Below, piece after piece: positions 32,926 through 43,305 of a DNA stretch of 64,000 nt. This stretch comes from Sordaria brevicollis (taxonomy: Eukaryota > Ascomycota > Sordariomycetes > Sordariales > Sordariaceae), in NCBI GenBank assembly GCA_033439795.1, contig JAUTDP010000014.1, positions 1,534,294 to 1,598,293 of the forward strand, read 5' to 3'. The position numbers were made by a program, and so were the translations under genes. Below the pieces are notes generated by a model, which was not told the origin of the DNA, ran no database searches, and saw only the letters and a program-made list of their open reading frames with translations. Positions within the stretch are counted from its first letter, which is position 1; each line of letters opens with the position of its first letter.

Positions 32926-33516
32926 GATGGAAAAGGAGATGTCCGGACGGCCTACGATGCTGAGATAGACTAGAAAGGCTTGAGTCTCTAATTACTCGCG
33001 CGCTTCATGGAGATTGTAAGTGAAGCGTATAGGAAGCTATCAGCAAAAGATGCGTACGGAAGCCGAGTGTTGATGGTGTGTTGTGTTCGATGAAAGAGTG
33101 AAGTCAGAGCCAAGGGAAACGAGACTCTTATCGCTGCACTAACAATTTCTGGAAAGGCGCCCAGAAGTAACGAAATAGCGGGGCAAGCACACCCCTGAGG
33201 CTGCTCTTTCCATGCTAGGAAATAGTGTGTGGCCACTATAACTCTCAAGTTCAGCCCTGTAAGTTACCACTGCAGCAACCAACAACAACAACAACAGAGA
33301 AACTGTGGAACCTTGGCCGCTTCCGTCATTCCAGGTTGGACACCCGACACGCACCTTCACCTCAACACCAATCCGATATTTCACGTTGACCGAGCATCAT
33401 CTCATCCTTCCTACAGCTACAACAACGGTCGAATCTTAGTATCAGCATCTCACACATTGCGACAGATTCCGCTGAGCAGAGACGCATGAGTATTGCGATT
33501 CCACCAGGGTACCACG
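32926..33516. other. Divergent promoter region
   Basis: About 590 bases shared by Med31 (-) and signal peptide peptidase (+). A CAA-rich stretch is at 33277-33296. A short upstream ORF starts at 33486 and overlaps the peptidase start codon (listed separately). Confidence 0.55.
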
Positions 33517-33530
33517 ATGGCTTCTCCTGA
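33486..33530 (+). promoter_or_regulatory. Overlapping 14-codon upstream ORF before signal peptide peptidase
   Basis: ATG at 33486 opens a 14-codon frame (stop TGA 33528-33530) that runs across the main start codon at 33517 in another frame. If the transcript includes 33486, ribosomes using it would bypass the main ATG, so it could lower translation. The transcription start is unknown. Confidence 0.5.
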
Positions 33531-35268
33531 AGCTCCGGCCGTCAACGCGACGGGCGCTGTCCCATCTCCAGTCCCCGATGTCACAGCATCTACTTCGCAC
33601 TGGGTGATGCTCCTCAAGCCAGAACTTCTTTTCTTTGACGCTCAGGTCATCTTTGGCGCCTTGACCGTGATATGGCTTGGTGCTCATGGGTCCCTCCGCC
33701 GGCCACCTTCTGCTGCTCCAGCAGAGTCTGAGGACAAGGACAAGAAGAAAAAGTCAAAGGAAGACGAGCAGTTCACCGAAGGATTGACGGCTTCTGATGC
33801 AATCATGTTCCCTATTTTGGCTGGAGCTGTGCTCATTGGACTGTATTATCTCCTCGAGTGGCTCAAGGACCCCAATCTGTTGAACAAGATCCTTCGAGGC
33901 TACATGTCTGTTGCTGGCATTGCCGGCCTCGGGAAGCTGTCTGGAGACGCGTTGGAGATTTTGACCAGCTTCATCTTCCCAAGCGTATGGTCAGATCGCA
34001 ACAACAGACTTTACTACATTGATCCAGAACGCCGCGCTCAGGTTCTGGTCGACCCAACAGCTGACCAAGCCGTGATCATTGAGAAGAAGTCTCCTTTCCC
34101 GGGCGTCTTTTCCAGCGTGCCACTGCCTACCGGCATTAACAGACTTGCCTGGGAAATCCGTCATCTCTTCACCGAAAAGTGGACAGTCCGTCTTGCGGCC
34201 CATGGCGTGGGGTCGTTCAAGTCACAGATCAAGTTTAACCACCTACTCGGATTCCTGGTCTCGATCGCCATCACTGCTGCTTATCACCTTGTTGAATGGC
34301 ATATGCTGTCCAACATTCTCGGGGCTGCCATGTGCTATGCTGCCTTTGGCATGCTATCACCTACATCTTTCGGTATCGGTACCGCTGTCCTTTGGGGTCT
34401 CTTTTTCTATGACATTGTCATGGTCTTTTATACGTATGTGCTCTCCTATTTTTCAAGACATTTCAAACTATGACACTAACGCCTCTTTCCCAGCCCATTC
34501 ATGATAACCGTAGCCAAAAAGGTTGACGCCCCCATCAAGCTCGTCTTCAAGAGCTCTTCTGGCTTCAGCATGCTCGGGCTCGGAGACATTGTCGTGCCTG
34601 GCTTGCTCATGGCACTCGCCCTTCGGTTCGACTTGTACATGTTCTACAAGAGACAAATCCAGTATCAGCCCATCGACGCCTCTTCTGAGCAGCCCTCAAC
34701 GGCAGACCAAGTAGATGCGACTTTGACGCAGTTCAAACGAGCCAAGGCACCATTCGTGGAATCCGAAGGCCAATGGGGCAACCGCTTCTGGACCACCAAG
34801 CTAGGCCACCTGATGCCAAACCCAGCATGTGGCGCTGTTAGGGCCGCAACCGCTTTTCCCAAGCCATACTTCTACGCTTCCGTAGCGGGCTACGCCTTGG
34901 GCATGGTTTTCACCTTGACAATGCTGCAGGTATTCCGCCATGGACAGCCCGCGCTATTATACCTGGTCCCTGGCGTTACCGGGTCTGTCTGGTTGACTGG
35001 CCTACTACGTGGGGAGCTTAAGGATGTGTGGGGCTATACAGAAGATGGGAGCTTGGACACGAAGGACGTTCTTGTTACACTGGATGCCAATGGCGATGAG
35101 GTCAAGAAGTCAGCCGCTGATAAGGATGGCAAAGAGTCAAAGGATGGCGATAAGGGCGAGAAGAAAGAAGAGAAGAAGGATGAGGAGGAAAAGAAGACAA
35201 GCGACGAGTACGATGTTGTGCTCTTTTCCATCAAGGCTCCGAGGCCGAAGCCTCCAAAGTCAGTTTAG
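33517..35268 (+). CDS. Signal peptide peptidase (presenilin-like intramembrane aspartyl protease)
   Basis: ER multipass protease that clears signal peptides left after signal peptidase cleavage. Exons 33517-34433 and 34494-35268 (GTATGT...CCCAG, phase 2) give 563 residues. Catalytic motifs: FFYDIVMVFY with D299, completed by splicing to T-PFMITVAKK; MLGLGDIVVPG with D337; and the PAL motif QPALLYLVPG with P458. Several hydrophobic segments precede them (about 36-55, 95-115, 128-150, 240-300). A Lys/Asp/Glu-rich cytosolic loop (about 70-92) and a highly charged C-terminal tail (about 495-545) flank the membrane core. The end, PKPPKSV, is not a KKXX retrieval signal. Roles in hypoxia/SREBP control are known for some fungal homologues; not shown here. 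Confidence 0.95.
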
Positions 35269-37301
35269 GATTTCTTATTACCTTGGGGGTTATAGATGGC
35301 TAGGGATATCATGAGCGGTATGTTAAGGCCAGGAAGCTTTATTATCTGAACCAGCGAGAGCAGCATTCAGAATTGCATATGCACGATGGACTTTCACACA
35401 CACAGAGCATCACGCAGTCAGCATGTGAACATGACACAAATGTGGTTTTGATTTTGAGTTCGTCTGATAGACACTGAAATGTCCTTCTTGGTGTAGCCTG
35501 CATTCGTTCAGACAGATATCCATCCATCCTTAATCCCACGCACCATCGTAAAGGTTCAGGCTCGTCTTTTCTCGTGACATCAAGAAAGACTTTCAGCAAG
35601 GGAACCCTCCACAGCAATTTCAGAAAGCCCTTCTCCTTATCAGAGAAAAAAAGGCCCCCCTTCCCAAGCTGCTTCAACGGGCTGCCCCACTCTCGGCGTT
35701 ATGAGGGGCTGATGTAGTCGTCTCAAAACTCGCTTCAATCTTCTTCCCAAAGGAAGAAGAGGGGGTTACTCGATCCGTCAACATCCTTCGCTTCAGGTCG
35801 CCGCTACCATCCTTCGAAGAAAGTTGACAACCTCATCCTTCCAGCGGACTCGCATCGCCTCAGGCCCTTCCTGTGTTGCGACAGGCGCACTTCCGGCGGA
35901 GAATCATAACGCCTCATCAGAGGGGTTGTCGGGTGAAAGAGGCATTGAAATCCCTCTTCCCATCAGGATCCAATGGAAAAAGAGACCGCAGCCCTTCCAG
36001 CAAGGGAGACAGAGAGTGGTTGAAGGAGGAAACTGGCCGACTCCGCGGAACTTTGCACTTCAGAAGAAAACTACCGACTGCCTCCTCAGCCGAACTTTTC
36101 GAAAAAGCTCAAGACCTTCCAGCAGGAGTCTTCCGGGCCATAGTTCGACGCGAAGCCTCCCTTCCCGCTCAACGTCAGGAAATTGTCTCGAGTCTTCCAG
36201 TCCCAGCTTTCTTGGGACCGAAACCGGTTCCGTAAGATCGCATCGGCACAAACGAAAGGGTAAAACAACTTCCCAACGGAACAGGGTATGTAGATCGCTC
36301 GACGCTCTGGGCGGTTACATCCCGACCAAACCAAAATCAGAACCTCCGGCCCCCGGCTTCCTCAGAGGCCGGAAGCAATGGTTCTTGGCTCCGAAATGGC
36401 GGAAAAAGACGGACGGGAAACACCAGCCAGGCGGAACGATTGTCGCTTTCAACGCTTCTGGGTAATGAAGTGTCGCTTACTGACAAAACCGCAAACCCTA
36501 GGCGGAGCGACGGGGGCGCTCAACACTTTTGGGCTTGCAAACGGATAACGCCGCTTACTGGTTTCTCTGTTCGCAACCCCTTGGCGGAACGCGGGGGGGG
36601 GAGTTTCGACTCGGTAGCTCAACGCCAGCTGGCGCATTCGGGAATGAGTGTACCGGTTGGCGGAACTTCTGAGGAAACAATAATGTTGTAGTCGTCCTGG
36701 GCGTGCATCGAGTTTTCGTGAGAGTTGAAAAGTCATTTGGCGGGAGACATGACTTTTGGTCGATGTAAGCTTGGTAGGAAGGCGGAACGACGCGATACCC
36801 CCGAAGAGGGAAACAGTCGGGGGTATGAGGAAAGAAAGGAAAGAGAAAAGAGGAAAGTGATGAAGTTGCGGTGGAGATTTGGCTTTATAGTGGTGACTTG
36901 TCCGGCAGGTGTGGATACCTCTACCTGATACCTCCGACCCGGATCTCCGCCACCGCTCCCGGACTTGCATGAATTGTGCGACCGGGACCATTGCGGGGGC
37001 CATGGGAGCCGAGTCAGCTCTTGTCAGCTTCGGTTACTTTCCCACTCTCACTCACTCTCACTCACTCACTTGTTTCAAATATTCATTTCCCATTTCCGCT
37101 CCTCCCGAATCTCGTCATCGTCCCATTGTCCGTGCTTTAATCCATCACACAGACCGTCCGCCGAATGAGCTGATGTCTGAAACATATCCATAACTGGAAA
37201 TCGAACCATCCAGCCCGGAAAGGATACCATCTCAAAACAACTTCCCAAATCCCAGCAAAACAGATTGTAGACGAAACTCCAAAAGAGAAAAGCGATACAA
37301 G
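35269..37301. other. Intergenic region with imperfect GGCGGAAC-containing repeats
   Basis: About 2 kb between the peptidase and PPTase genes. A 213-codon open frame (35824-36465, plus) lacks an in-frame ATG near its start and resembles no family. From 36430 to 36790 the motif GGCGGAAC or GGCGGAGC recurs five times, two of them inside imperfect 70-90-base units that begin CGCTTACTG (36474 and 36552). A TCACTC-type repeat is at 37041-37068. Confidence 0.5.
36430..36790 (+). repeat. Imperfect tandem repeat with recurring GGCGGAAC
   Basis: GGCGGAAC/GGCGGAGC occurs near 36430, 36501, 36583, 36659 and 36781, always on the same strand. Around the second and third copies the flanks align as well (CGCTTACTG, then a CGCAA...CC stretch, then the motif, then a G run and CTCAAC). 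A decayed minisatellite is the simplest reading. Confidence 0.5.
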
Positions 37302-38379
37302 ATGTCAGAATCACCAAACAAGCCAGTCCTGGTCCAATGGCTCCTCGACACCCGGTCCTGGTTCCCCTCGGCCGCCAAGACCCGCGATCTCGAAGTTGAG
37401 GCAAGTAAACAAACCCCCTTGAAATGCAACCTATCCTCCGCATCTTATGACTAACCGGATGTTCCAGGCCTCCCGCCCCCTCGCCCTCTTAACTCCCACC
37501 GAGCGCGCCTCCGTCCTCAAATACTTCCACGTCCGCGACGCCAAAATGGCGCTCGCTTCCGCCCTCCTCAAGCGCTACGCCATCTCCCATCTAGCCTCCG
37601 TCCCTTGGTCCTTAATCCCATCAGGCTTTACCCGTGACGAGCGCACCAAGCCCATCTGGCGCGACCCAGACACCGGTTCCCAGCCGGTATCCTTCAACGT
37701 ATCTCACCAGGCTGGCATCGTGGCGCTCGTTGCTGTTGCTAATTACCCTTCGTCAAAAGAGGTGCAAGTAGGCGTCGACATAGTCTGCACCTCCGAACGC
37801 CGAGATCGGGATCAGGAACTGATCAGAAAGGAAGGATGGGGAAGTTTTGTGGACATGCACGCTGATGTTTTTGCGGTGGGGGAGACGAGTTATTTAAAGT
37901 ATCAAGTGTTGAGCGCGGTTCCCGGGATGGTATGTAGGGATGACCCGACGAAACCGCCTACCCCGGAACAAGTGGCGGATGGCAAGCTCAGGGCTTTCTA
38001 CGCCCTGTGGGCGCTGAGAGAGGCGTTTGTGAAGTTGACGGGCGAGGCGTTGCTGGCGGAGTGGTTGGGGGAGTTGGAGTTTAGGGGGTTTAGGCCGAGT
38101 AGGCCGACGGAGGGGTGGGGTGTGCCGGCTGTTGAACCAGAGGACGAGGAGAAGGGAGAGGATGTGCAGGCGCAGGTGTTGAGGAAGTTTGAGATAAGGT
38201 TTAGGGGGAAGAAGGTGGAGGATGTTAATATGTGTTTGAGATCGATGGGGCCGGATTATATGATTGCTACCGCGGTGAGGACGCCGGAGGATCCGAGTGT
38301 TGGGTTGGGGTGGAAGTTGGGGCCGTATGAGGAGTTGAAGCTGGAGGACTTGTTGAGTCATGCAGAGACGGCGAAGTGA
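37302..38379 (+). CDS. 4'-phosphopantetheinyl transferase (NpgA/Sfp type)
   Basis: Transfers phosphopantetheine from CoA to carrier proteins of polyketide and peptide synthetases and of alpha-aminoadipate reductase in lysine synthesis. Exon 1 37302-37400 (33 codons) and exon 2 37468-38379 give 336 residues. The intron has a GC donor (GAG|GCAAGT), branch GACTAAC and acceptor CCAG; only this choice keeps the frame. Family features: FNVSHQAGIVAL (about 117-128), VGVDIV (Mg-binding aspartate near 137), and FYALWALREAFVKLTGEAL (about 211-229), the WxxKEA motif with Arg for Lys as is common in fungi. A Glu/Asp-rich insert near 255-268 is unusual but in a loop region. The single gene probably serves several pathways (inference from fungal homologues). 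Confidence 0.92.
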
Positions 38380-39284
38380 AAGGGCTGTCGGGATGGGAAG
38401 GAACGTCGTTGAGGGTTGGAAGTACATTGGGTTCCCAGTCGTAAGATGGGCATATGATTAATGATCGTTAATGAAAGAGGACATGATTGATACTTGTGCC
38501 ATTACTGTCATTTCTGTCGACTCTACTTAGCCAGACACTTCTCTTAGTTGTAGACCAAAGGATATCATGACACATCAGTACCTAAAATTTTTTAAAAAAA
38601 TGTTCATCTTGCCGTCTATATGTTGTTGTTGGTATGGGCATGGGAATGGAAAGGGGTTCGGGAATGGCAATGTAAATGATGCGTAGCCAAGCACAAGTGA
38701 CACAGAAGGAGGATGAAAATACGTTCCTTAAGGTAATACCTGGGTTGAGAAGGGATAGGGTAGTGGCGGCGGTGATTACGGTGACATGTGACGGAATTTA
38801 CGGTAAGACATTCCTCGTTTCATCATGAGCACTGCTTATATTCTTTTCAAGCGTGGCGTTGTGGTGGAAGGCATCTCAAAGCTGATAGTTGGTTAACATG
38901 CTCCCAGTCATATTGCGGCATATACGGGTTCTGTTCAAGGATTAATGAAGCCCAGCACGATTGTCCTTGTGTGTCTTGGTGTGTGTGACTCCGATAGTAT
39001 GAACGCCCAATGCCTGTTGGTTTCGATATCTATAGTCAAGGGGTATCTGCGACATATACAGAATATTCTAGTCTCGGTCATCTATGTACGGACATGGCGA
39101 AGTCACCCTGACCATGCCAACCTTTTCCTTATTTTCCCCTCACGAGCTGCCTAGGACAGAGACCAGTTGAGGATGGTCTCAATCAGCCATGCACCGTCGT
39201 GCCAACCTCACCATGCTCTAATGTAATCCTTTCCTCGGAAAAAAATTGCCTCCTCCGCCAACCGTTCCACTCCTAAACCGCCAC
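38380..39284. other. Convergent intergenic region
   Basis: About 900 bases between the ends of the PPTase (+) and Ipi3 (-) genes. Presumed 3' UTRs; no gene or repeat of note. Confidence 0.5.
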
Positions 39285-40602
39285 TCATTCCTTCTTCTCA
39301 CCCTCCTTTTCCGCCAACGCCTCCTGAAACGCGGCAACAGCGTTCTCCAAAGCCAACCGACTAAAGCCCGTCGAGTTCACCAACTCATCCACCCTAGTCC
39401 TGCTCCTCAAATCCGCCTCCAGCTGCGTGGTGACCGTATAAGCGCGCTCAGCCTGGTTCGGCTTGACAATCGTCGTCGTCTTGGTCGCCATCTTGTCCTT
39501 GGCCGAAAACGCCGGAGGCACAAAAACCAGATTCGTCACGGCAGCGTTCAAATTCGTCAGCTCCACGGGCGCCTTGTTGTCCACCACATCCCACTTCATG
39601 ATCTGGCCCCTCGGGTGGCCTGTCAAGAGCGTGGTGCCGTCGTAGCTAAACGCCAGGCAGGAAGCCAGCCCGACGCTGCCAGACTGGGTCAAGCCGAATG
39701 GTGAAGAAATCTGCATGACCGTTGCCGAGTCTTCGGACTGGGCGCCCAAGAGAGACTTCTCGCCCTTGAAGAACTCGGCCATGTAGAGGTTGGAGTCCTC
39801 GCACCCGACAATGATGGCGCGCGCGGCCGGGTCGAGAGACATGCACAACGGGAAACTGGGGAAGAGCAAGGTGCGCAAGGCGTCGCCCGTTTGGTAGTTC
39901 CAGACGATGCACGACTTGTCTTTGCTGGCGGAGACGGCCAGGTTGGTGTCGTAGGAGAGGGAGGCGCTGATGGAGAGGGCGGTGATGGCGGCGCGGTGGT
40001 TGGATAAGCTGCGCTCGGGCTCGTGCTCGGTGGAGGCGGGGGTGAGTTCCAGAAGTGAGGAGAGGGACCAGACGTGAATGTCGGAGTCGTCAGAGCCGGT
40101 GAGGACGTGGAAGGGCGTGGCGACTACGCAGGAGACGGGTTGGACGTGCCGCGCGGGGGTGGAGATGAGGCGGCCTGTTGAGGTCTAAAGGTAAGGGATA
40201 TGTTAGTGTCTTGAAAAATTTCATGGTGAAGAAAAAGATGAGTGAGTGAGTGAGTGTGTCTCATACCTCCCAGAGCATGAGTCGACCTTCTGCCGTGCCC
40301 AAAATGAGGACGTCACCAGCCAAGGTCAAGCACCGGATCCTCTCAGGAAAAGCCACGAAGGCCTCCTGGTTGCCGCGTATCCTCGAGTAAACGTGGACAT
40401 AGGCTTTGTTCTCCTGAGCGGCGTAGACATGGTTCTCGCTGACGGCCACGCAGTTTACTGGCGCCGAGCTCTTCTTGAAGTTGTACTTGACTGAGTAGGT
40501 AGGGCTCAGGGTGTGGCCGTAGATGCCCACGTCCTTGGCGATGGACGTGTTGGAGCTCAAGGGGGCGCCGCAGATGGCAGATACAAATTCTTCCGACAAC
40601 AT
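39285..40602 (-). CDS. ipi3: Pre-rRNA-processing WD-repeat protein Ipi3 (WDR18-like)
   Basis: Subunit of the nucleolar Rix1-Ipi1-Ipi3 complex required for ITS2 processing and 60S export. Exon 1 40267-40602 (112 codons) and exon 2 39285-40184 join in phase 0 (GTATGA...TTTAG) to 411 residues. It starts MLSEEFVSAICGAP and has WD-type repeats: LTLAGDVLILGTAEGRLMLWE, VSCVVATPFHVLTGSDDSDIHVWSL, AITALSIS...AVSASKDKSCIVWNYQTGDALRTL, and LASCLAFSYDGTTLLTGHPRGQIMKWD. The C-terminus is a helical, charged tail ending EKEGEKKE. The repeat wording, size (usual 400-450) and tail fit Ipi3/WDR18. The orthology is from pattern memory. Confidence 0.85.
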
Positions 40603-43305
40603 CTTTCACTTTTTGATGTATGTGGCTTGCCTATCTTTTCCTCTTTCTTTCTCTTGCTCTCCTCTCTTCCGCTCTCTCTGCCGATATAGACCTTTTTTCC
40701 CGCTTGTCCTTCTGGAAGCAGCCGCGGAATGCGACAGGAGCGTGGTAGACGCGTGACCTTTCCTGTAAGCGCAGATATGTGCTGTGAATCCTGACGAAAT
40801 ATGCAGGCTGAGATGAAGGTATTTCCTCTTTTGTCTTTTTTTCAGCCGATGTCGTGAATGGTGATTGGTACGACACAGATTTTGATGATTACGGTCCTCA
40901 ACGTCGGTGGAAACGATCCGGATCCATAAACGGGGCGTTGGCAGGTCAATCTGATGCAAAGCAGTTCCGAAGGGCTTCTTGGGATCCTGAAGGTGTCTTG
41001 CAAAAGAAAAGATTTTGATGTTGGGGTCTCAGATGTTGTTTTCAAAGAGCCAATGGTTGATGTCAAAAGGTCTTGTGAAGTTCTCATGAAATTTTAAGTC
41101 GTGTAATGACGGCGTATGGTATGTAATGCACCTTGATGGATTTGAGAACGCCAAGATCTTAAACGCCAAAGCACGAAAGCGAGAACGGGCCAGGGCAGTT
41201 GAACGGAAAGGAGCTTGGACCCCGGATGCGACCCTGCGCTGCTCAAGCTGTTTCCCGCAAAATTCACCCCTGCTGCCATCGTCCGGGCCATCAAAATCCT
41301 TCCCTCGTCCATCATCCGCTATCTGTCTGGTTTCGGGTTGTCACCCTGCCTTTTTCGCTTTACCTCACCTACCCTGTTCTAAATGCAGTGTGCATCAAAT
41401 CTACACTACTCAATCTACCGGTCTCCTGCCTTTAAACTTCTCAGCCGCAATAAATATCATATCCATCACGAGATATCCTTGTTTCTCCCTTGTCCTTTTT
41501 CGTTCTCTCTAAACATGCGCAGGTCTTGCTTGTTGTCCTTGCTTGGGCTGAGCTTGCGATTTGACCAACAATGGGCAATCACTCACCACCAATTGACGAC
41601 ACCCACAGCTTTTCCATTTCCCCTCAGTTTCTCTTAACTTTTTTTCGCGCTGCATCTGTTATCACTCCAGACCCTTTACCCCTCCCCTCAACATTCCTTT
41701 TTCTGGGCGATCTTTTCTCCATTGGTCCACCCTCGCAAACCGATGGGATAACGGGGAGGAGAATATCTGATTTCTGTTGACTGACGCACATGGCTCATGT
41801 TGGAATTCTCTTGTTGTGAATCGCCTCCACCCACCACCGCCAACTTCTCTCACCGTCAAGTCTGTGAAGGAGTCAAGACATCCAGCGAACAGGAAAACAG
41901 CCAACATGCCACATCATGTTACGGTGGACACGGAATATTGATCGGGAATATGGGCGGCTTCACCCTTGAATTTCCCTCGGCGACACCCTATGCTGGCACG
42001 ATATGGGTGAGCTTGGTTGAACTGACGGGTACTCAAGACGCTATATCTGTGTCTATCCGTCTGTGATTGATAGCTTTTCATGTCTGCCGCCGACGGCCAA
42101 GTGGAAAGGCTCGCGCAAGAGTTCGTCGAGGTACGCCGTCGATGCCGGTTCGTGCTACTATACTTACTGTTTTCGCCCCTGCATCTCGACACTTCACAGT
42201 ACGCCTAGCTGGCTACTCTGCGCCTCCAAGTGTTGGCCACTATTCTCCCCTTCCTTTCTTTTTCCTGCCCAGCTTGCTGTCCTCGATATGTCGCTGCGGA
42301 CAAGACAAGCCACGACGCCAGGGAAACGTTTCTTGTTTTTGTCTGAAATGGCCGTAAGGCGGCAACAGCTCGGATATACATATAACAACAGGAATCTCGT
42401 GTCCACGCTCTCAGGGCACACAATAAGTGTCTCCGTCATCTATATCACTGTCTTGCCTCTAGAGACTTTTCTCGATCCCTCGCGTGTTGGAAACCTCAAC
42501 CCAAGGACGCCATTCCATCCAGTGTCTCACTTGGTCTTCTACGCCCTGTCGGCTCAACTGTTTTTGACAGGACCGGGTATCACCACCTAAAACATAACGT
42601 TATATATATTGGTAAGTCCAACGATCATGACCCATGCTGCCCGTTACCCAAAACTCTTTTCCGCATGAGGTTTGTCAGTTTGCGGTCTTCCCCAAGCGAA
42701 GAAACGACTGCCTTTTAACGTGATGATCCGCTTGGTTCGCGACTCTTCGCCATGACCCTCCTTGAACCACTCAGTTGCTACAATTTCTAACAGTGTCTGG
42801 CAGGCCATTGTCTAGCTTGTTTCGCCGTTACGAAGCGGGATTGGAAGGACTGTTCCAAAACATTACACGGCAGACTTGGTGTATCGGCATTTCTGCTAGA
42901 ACCCGGTTTCACCGTCACACTAATCACCGTCTCCCCATTCAGTCCATACCGTCCAACACCGTACGCGCTCTTGTACGAGGCAAACTCCCTTCGCCGTGGC
43001 AGGGATATGTCCCGGCATCATATCAACAGGCGATCAGCGCAGGGATCCATGACCACTTCACTTATCCCCAACCACGATCTGGCTTGACCACGAGTTGCTC
43101 GTCCTGCGTCCTTCCTGCGACCTGCATCCTGCATCGACAAGTTGGGCGGCTTCAGGCGTGGCAGCTAAGGATCTGCCTCTTCCCTTTTGCACCCTAACCA
43201 GCCCCGGTTGACGTCCGGTCCTACAAGGTTCTTTTCGTCCGGTGTCGTCAGGAGGTCCGCCACAAAACCCTCTTCGAGTTTTTTTCCCTGGTTAAAGCAA
43301 TCAAA
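40603..43305. other. Long divergent intergenic region
   Basis: About 2.7 kb between Ipi3 (-) and the unrecognised 760-residue gene (+). Several frames of 80-175 codons overlap here but none has a recognisable sequence; some of this may be a long or spliced 5' leader of the downstream gene. Confidence 0.5.

Noticed and set aside
35824..36465. 213-codon plus frame between signal peptide peptidase and PPTase
   Set aside because: It opens at a TTG, has no ATG near its start, repeats Ser/Arg/Lys low complexity and shows no recognisable motif.
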